Origin: DAOUCP01 sp034432155 | GTDB lineage: Bacteria > Chloroflexota > Anaerolineae > Epilineales > Epilineaceae | DNA length: 10,645 nucleotides | Reading direction: 5' to 3' | Assembly (NCBI GenBank): GCA_034432155.1 | Contig: DAOUCP010000121.1 | Location: 1-10,645, forward strand | Shown here: positions 8,701-10,645 of the stretch, one piece after another | Numbering within the stretch: position 1 is the stretch's first letter | Layout of the letters: each line of letters starts with the position of its first letter | The notes under the pieces: model-generated | Databases searched by the model: none | What the model saw: only the letters and a program-made list of their open reading frames with translations | Told to the model about the DNA's origin: nothing | Translations under genes and position numbers: made by a program

Positions 8701-9961
8701 TGCCGGCGAGCACCAGGGAGTCGCGATTGAGGTCGATGTTGGTCGGCCAGCCATAGCCGCCGGCCCCAATGTCGTGGATCCAAGCCTGACGCATGGTGGT
8801 CGAGCAGAAGAACGGCTCCCGGAAGCCGAGTTGGGAGGTGAGCTTCTGGCGGGTCGATTGCAGCGTGTAGGCCACGGTCTCGACGACGTTCGGCACTCCG
8901 TCGCCGTCATCGTCGACCGCCGGCACGCAGTCGTCCGGACTCGTGCCGTCGCAGTCGCAGTCCGGATCCCCCCGGCAGTCGGTGGTGTACCAGACGTGGT
9001 AGTAGGAGTAGCGCGCGCCCGACTCGTCGGGTCCGACGTGCTCGGAAAGGAAGCTCGGGCGGGTGGGCGGCGTTCCGCTGCACGGCCCGTCGCTGGTGGG
9101 CGGCATGGCTCCGACCGGTGCGACGGAGCCTCCCGTCGACCGTCCGCCGAGGCGGTCGAGCCCCATCGTCGCATGGCTGGTCGCTTCGCCGTCCATTCCC
9201 GAGCCGCTTTCTCCCCTGGGGCGGACGAGGGGCTGTAAGGGCGCCGACTCGGAGACGGTGGCCTGGTTGAGCGCCGCAGCGGCGGGCACGCCGGACAGCC
9301 GGCTGCTACCGCCACCGAGGGTGTGCTGTCGCGCGGCCACGGGCAGATAGATCTTTCGTCCGGACGATACCTCCAGGCGCCCGTCGGTCGTGGATACAGC
9401 CACCGCCGACCCGCGCCCGTCGTACACCTCGGTGCGCTCTTTCACGAAGGCGATGGGGCTTGTTCCTTCTTCGATCGCCCGGAACGTGACCTGGGCCAGC
9501 ACGCCGCTGCCGGCAGCCGGTGGCGTGGGGCTGCGGGCGTTGTTCAACAGCACGGCCGCATACTCGATTCGACCGGCGGTGTTGTCGGCCCGGTTCACGA
9601 GCCGCCAGCTCCGTCCTTCGCGCGGGTCCAAGTACGGCCCGGGCGCGATTTGCACGCCATCGCTTGTGCTGTCGGCATCGACCACCTCCAGCACGGACGG
9701 ATCGAAGGTCAAAACGAAGCGTGCGCCCCAGACATCGGTCGCGGCCTCGACGGCGATGTCCAGAACAGCCGCTTGCGCGACGCCCACCGCAGCGGCAGGG
9801 GGAACCACCCGTAGCCTGGTCACCTGCTGTGGCGAGGCTTCGATGGGCAAAGCAAGGCAACCGATCGCCAGGGCAAGCACGATGGCCGGGAAGGCGGCGG
9901 AACGCGCGGAGGGGCCAAGGCGCAACGGGGGTACCAGCGAGCAGCTGCGGTGGTTGTTCAC
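2753..9961 (-). CDS. Giant secreted cohesin/metalloprotease/VWA/dockerin mosaic protein
   Basis: The 2402-residue product starts at GTG (9961) behind AGGAGGAGG. Residues 1-43 form a signal peptide (hydrophobic core 24-40, likely cut after IEA). Domains by motif: cohesin-like 47-198; IYLPV linker at 204-208; Ca-binding Asp-rich stretch near 330-360; metalloprotease-like region about 370-690 with HELFH (435-439) and downstream WLVEGTA (Glu460), a gluzincin-type zinc site; VWA about 828-1040 with DRSGS (834-838) and SDGVEN (Asp933); beta-sandwich regions 1050-1260; thrombospondin-3-like DxDxDG repeats from 1264 to about 1335; FN3 1340-1430; VWA about 1556-1740 with DTSGS (1561-1565); IPT/TIG 1740-1820; beta-rich region to about 2080; second cohesin-like domain 2090-2241, sharing PGPYxDP and DN(T/S)AGxI(E/D)YA with the first; carboxypeptidase-regulatory-like 2250-2330; dockerin-like Ca loops from Asp2334 and Asp2367. 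No sortase motif or C-terminal membrane helix is seen. It probably acts outside the cell as an adhesin and/or protease. Substrate and partners are unknown. The frame is intact throughout. Confidence 0.93.
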   Translation of the reverse strand: MNNHRSCSLVPPLRLGPSARSAAFPAIVLALAIGCLALPIEASPQQVTRLRVVPPAAAVGVAQAAVLDIAVEAATDVWGARFVLTFDPSVLEVVDADSTSDGVQIAPGPYLDPREGRSWRLVNRADNTAGRIEYAAVLLNNARSPTPPAAGSGVLAQVTFRAIEEGTSPIAFVKERTEVYDGRGSAVAVSTTDGRLEVSSGRKIYLPVAARQHTLGGGSSRLSGVPAAAALNQATVSESAPLQPLVRPRGESGSGMDGEATSHATMGLDRLGGRSTGGSVAPVGAMPPTSDGPCSGTPPTRPSFLSEHVGPDESGARYSYYHVWYTTDCRGDPDCDCDGTSPDDCVPAVDDDGDGVPNVVETVAYTLQSTRQKLTSQLGFREPFFCSTTMRQAWIHDIGAGGYGWPTNIDLNRDSLVLAGTQQVNVEGTQSTALHELFHTTQFAYIDANVWTDWGGWLVEGTAVLAEDSLFADPAYADMVDLDHLGIYNLWSADYLRNPNIRLNDVYYGMAIFWKFLVEQYGRTPAATNVPEYHLDALRVLWEETVDREPDAVGAVESALRTLGAGNSFDDLYLRFQIANYLKELDAASLPAEYRYSDLQEAGGALQAVPRTVRETMPASDRLAGEADVVPWGALYLEVSPAADVEMLTVKIDADHRVGHALAVADGGKLVNLIGPQTSSSFAHTVINNGYDTVAYIVGGAEDGGHLEYAFDSHPPTVDIQAPTASEPAVVAAGAEGKVLIQLRVLPPGAGELPVPGVPLDGFKVTIGGVELAADQILERSEVQDQYWLLAQVPEELAAGQYDLRVALGSASAHEARAVTVGERVSTDSVLVLDRSGSMAESEKMADAQNAARLFASSWTSGDKIGVVSFNETATVNYALHDWTPANRDAAIAAINGIAAGGRTSIGSGLIAANGEVLRGDQDDAWGLVLLSDGVENAEPPMADFLAAYARRAERGQKNPTVYAVAIGPDAAREDLQALADATGGEYLYVSEPKGASPFGASGAAQEPGTTDLASSAAQEPGTTDLANDLAEAFRTVAEGIARRQRVYLARDTSVKMPANQALPHRVEIDRSATEAVFVVNWRHTNSTYSPRVRLVAPGGRSVDPTVSGDTHVVFQVTGPQAGTWTVEVTRFCDPYNHCFEGSYLVEAAVASALQMDLLVGPAVRARVEGATVPVLVSLAADRPVTGATVEAEIKAPSGTTFRIELLDDGQHGDGTAEDGVYGQTFRHATEPGSYSVRATAKGTAPGVGDFQRRAMRAFHLAADANADGDCMPDGWERAHDLDPAVRDGQGDPDGDGLNNCDEYTNGTDPHDPDSDGAGQEDGSEVSHGDDPLDPEDDHLRPPRDFRVVPGDRENKLVFGVAPEYDHLMIYRSRTKDGTYQVLADRAPAETPYVDRGLTNGVTYWYRLRALDAEGRRSRLTPPDSATPKADPIPPFGRVVIDGGARATRSRDIRLTLTAVDDKPPFPDAPARPAANAPQQVGGLQMRLANDANLDGASWQPFAPSVAWTIQPVGRRASVYAQFRDEAGNVSPLAMDSIAFVSQPPPACPRGGQVDLVFLMDTSGSMDDEFAALCGRIGGVVASLQDSGITVHHTVLGVTQNKMCATDNVAHRIPGAAANTPEDWGVAVADVAGAFPWRVGHTRLIVPFADEGPGDGDPAEDPGADREAIEAAIEAARQNQVIVSPVLGTFIEEDPANQAAIERLANDLARATGGQVLHSTDSADELADGLARLIGTAACTPVVQGVHPNCGIGAETPVQVFGQNFVAGAQVLVAGQPARDVTVGPDLDRIAFRIPQGLAEGTYDVTVVNAAAARYTLRAALTVGPCTARCVRAVAGDIWTPMWDLQDGEMDLLPRADDSSQLSAAVFSGQGDLVVTLLDAQGNRLDQAHVAAGQTGLVSVASTADAIYRLNVRGSGADHPRFRAVFRGAKHVAMADNGDDWARTEGVPFPGSGPDRGVESSPELGFDERWQEVGSAYADTTWYFPVASGDAKLQVRLWSEYPEGDGHGGIDWLTPEEIAIPLVGPEPPGFVHTFSVPNPQPGWWGLRIKAEAPFSPWAQRYSLARLGEAGDPSPQLGFAYLLPTSMRPPPCGPTVSLEPPRQGVCRGADVPVDILVSDVNNLYGAEVHLSFDPAQLMVVDASGAPTDAILPGPYPDPAGGQRIVALNHVDNSAGTIDYAVTLVHPAPAAFGDGHLARVLFRSKGVGPSTVRFTGGKLDERPVPPAGPTEIPAQFHGAVVIGRNCVPGQAGQGEMTGQVALQGRTSQAGAVVSAAPWPHLQITGPDGAYRLAPLQPGQYTVVITHTGYLRTDPRPVALSAGQPLRLPDAVLLGGDVDGDGAINFRDAVMVSLAFTFQRGESGYAAAADIDDDGVVDIDDLVLIGANWECTVQDTSARCRRWQE
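6881..6958 (-). repeat. 39-bp tandem duplication inside the first VWA region
   Basis: 6881-6919 and 6920-6958 are near-identical copies of 39 bases. In the protein this gives two adjacent 13-residue copies (AAQEPGTTDLA repeated) just after the YLYVSEP strand of the VWA domain, at about residues 1002-1027. The length is a multiple of three, so the frame is kept. It is probably a recent expansion of a surface loop. Confidence 0.9.
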
Positions 9962-9963
9962 AT

Positions 9964-9972
9964 CCTCCTCCT
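9964..9972 (-). promoter_or_regulatory. Shine-Dalgarno of the giant gene
   Basis: AGGAGGAGG precedes GTG (9961-9959); taking its first AGGAGG gives a 5-base gap. It supports the GTG start. An overlapping ATG one frame off (9963-9961) is followed at once by TGA and cannot start a protein. The preceding TAG (9973-9971) closes the upstream frame and overlaps the ribosome site. Confidence 0.75.
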
Positions 9973-10150
9973 ATTCAGCAATCTGCGTTGGCGTGCCGCC
10001 AGGCCTAGGCAGCAGGGGCATCACCAGCGGCGCCAACGCGATGCGGTATGAGCCGGATGGCGTGCGAGTGTGGGTTGCCAGCAGGCGCACCAAGCCCGTG
10101 ACGGACAGCCGCGCCATGGCGGAGGAGACCCCCACGCCCACCGCCAGCAC
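9971..10150 (-). pseudogene. Possible relic of undecaprenyl-diphosphatase C-terminus
   Basis: Read on the minus strand, 10150-9971 gives 59 codons: LAVGVGVSSAMARLSVTGLV, then RLLATHTRTPSGSYRIALAP and a short tail before TAG. The last conserved segment of UppP/BacA (from memory, E. coli FAVGFITAFVVALIAIK... then ISFIPFAIYRF) aligns without gaps, keeping AVG, the P-x3-YR motif and the hydrophobic pattern. UppP recycles undecaprenyl pyrophosphate in the membrane for wall synthesis. Upstream the frame is closed by TGA at about 10180, and the two catalytic motifs of UppP are not seen before the window ends. I therefore read it as a truncated remnant directly before the giant gene. A chance hydrophobic frame is the alternative. 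Confidence 0.4.
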
Positions 10151-10211
10151 GTTCCGCCCGGGAGGCCCGCGAGATCATCGTTGGGAGACCTCCCCCGCCC
10201 ACCGTCAGCAC
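10124..10211. repeat. Direct repeat of 27-28 bp, ~61 bp apart
   Basis: GGAGACCCCCACGCCCACCG... (10124-10150) recurs as GGAGACCTCCCCCGCCCACC... (10184-10211) with about 25 of 28 columns identical. On the minus strand both copies read GTGCTGRCGGTGGGCG. The lower copy encodes the start of the UppP-like segment (VLAVGVGVS) and the upper one VLTVGGGGL, so a partial duplication may have damaged that gene. Confidence 0.65.
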
Positions 10212-10645
10212 GGCCACGATGAGCACAGCATGTACCTCATGAAACGCGGTGATAGCGGCCCCCAATCTCGACCGCTGCGGTCGAAGTCCCCACCGCCAGG
10301 CCCAGTCCCGTAAGTATGTCACGTGCTTTGGAATCTGTCACCTGCACAGCGAAGCGTGTGGCCGGACAGGCAACTTGACTCCTCGGCTCGATACCGTGTC
10401 GGTCCACACCGTAGGACCGGCCCTCTAGTCAGGCCTCTGCGACTGTCGCCGGCACGGCGCTGTTTCTCGCACAGAGACGACTTGCCTGTGCCGATGCCCC
10501 AACGGTGCGGGCATTCATCGAGCGAGGGCTGAGCAGAACGTGCGTCCTGGACCATCGCCAGCGCCTGCGCGCTGGCACAAGGACTTCGGTTCGCGTTCCG
10601 GTTGAGCTCCATCGGACAGCCAGACGGCACAGGAGTCTCCTCCAC
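10212..10645. other. No supported gene
   Basis: Two minus-strand frames and one plus-strand frame are open here, one of them reaching the window edge, but none has a recognisable domain, a convincing ribosome site or natural-looking composition. Pieces such as DILTGLGLAVGTSTAAVEIG near 10320-10260 look protein-like but stop within 30 codons. It may contain more of the decayed upstream gene. Confidence 0.5.

Noticed and set aside
9856..9868. Lipoprotein box (LAIGC) in the giant protein's signal peptide
   Set aside because: The hydrophobic core continues past the Cys and the residue at -3 is Ala, not Leu. A normal signal-peptidase cut after IEA fits better.
10005..10645. Minus-strand frames of 105 and 108 codons
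   Set aside because: There is no recognisable domain. The first overlaps the UppP-like segment in another frame, and the second has random-looking Cys/Arg/Ser-rich composition and runs off the window.

Overview
The window is GC-rich DNA dominated by one very large secreted-protein gene on the minus strand, about 68% of the bases. Around it lie gene remnants and several unrelated short tandem repeats. Two signatures suggest the phylum Chloroflexota (Anaerolineae/Caldilineae-like). One is an IYLPV linker after the first domain of the giant protein. The other is a secreted 'ISYQG...FRLYD' plus GVxG-repeat family with an 'ADYAEMM...VTSS..GHAMHA' C-terminal domain. This is inference from motif style; there is no rRNA, tRNA or housekeeping gene to confirm it.

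Left part (1-2065): a minus-strand GVxG-repeat secreted-protein gene has a perfect Shine-Dalgarno sequence and a signal peptide. It is interrupted by an in-frame TAG at codon 47, exactly where the family has the Tyr of ISYQG. Its 3' end carries two more stops and a frameshift, then homology ends near position 53. Facing it on the plus strand (about 1553-2065) is the C-terminal domain of a second copy of the same family, with no N-terminus and a pair of compensating frameshifts. The two remnants share an inverted 82-bp block and together would make roughly one complete protein. A 49-bp tandem repeat lies between them.

Middle (2066-2752): about 690 bp with no believable gene. It holds two different tandem arrays. 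One has four 29-30-bp units (2154-2272). The other has five contiguous 34-35-bp units (2611-2783) and runs into the last codons of the giant gene.

Right part (2753-9961): a 2402-residue exported mosaic protein starting at GTG. In order it has a signal peptide, cohesin-like domain, HELFH metalloprotease-like domain, VWA domain, beta-sandwich regions, thrombospondin-type Ca-binding repeats, FN3, second VWA, IPT/TIG, second cohesin-like domain, carboxypeptidase-regulatory-like domain and a terminal dockerin-like pair of Ca-binding loops. It could be a cell-surface adhesin/protease able to form cohesin-dockerin contacts.

Upstream of it (9971-10150), a short reading frame resembles the C-terminal end of undecaprenyl-diphosphatase (UppP/BacA). 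It has no intact upstream part, so it is probably a relic. Positions 10212-10645 hold nothing I can support. Overall this looks like an accessory or decaying region around one intact, unusual surface-protein gene.
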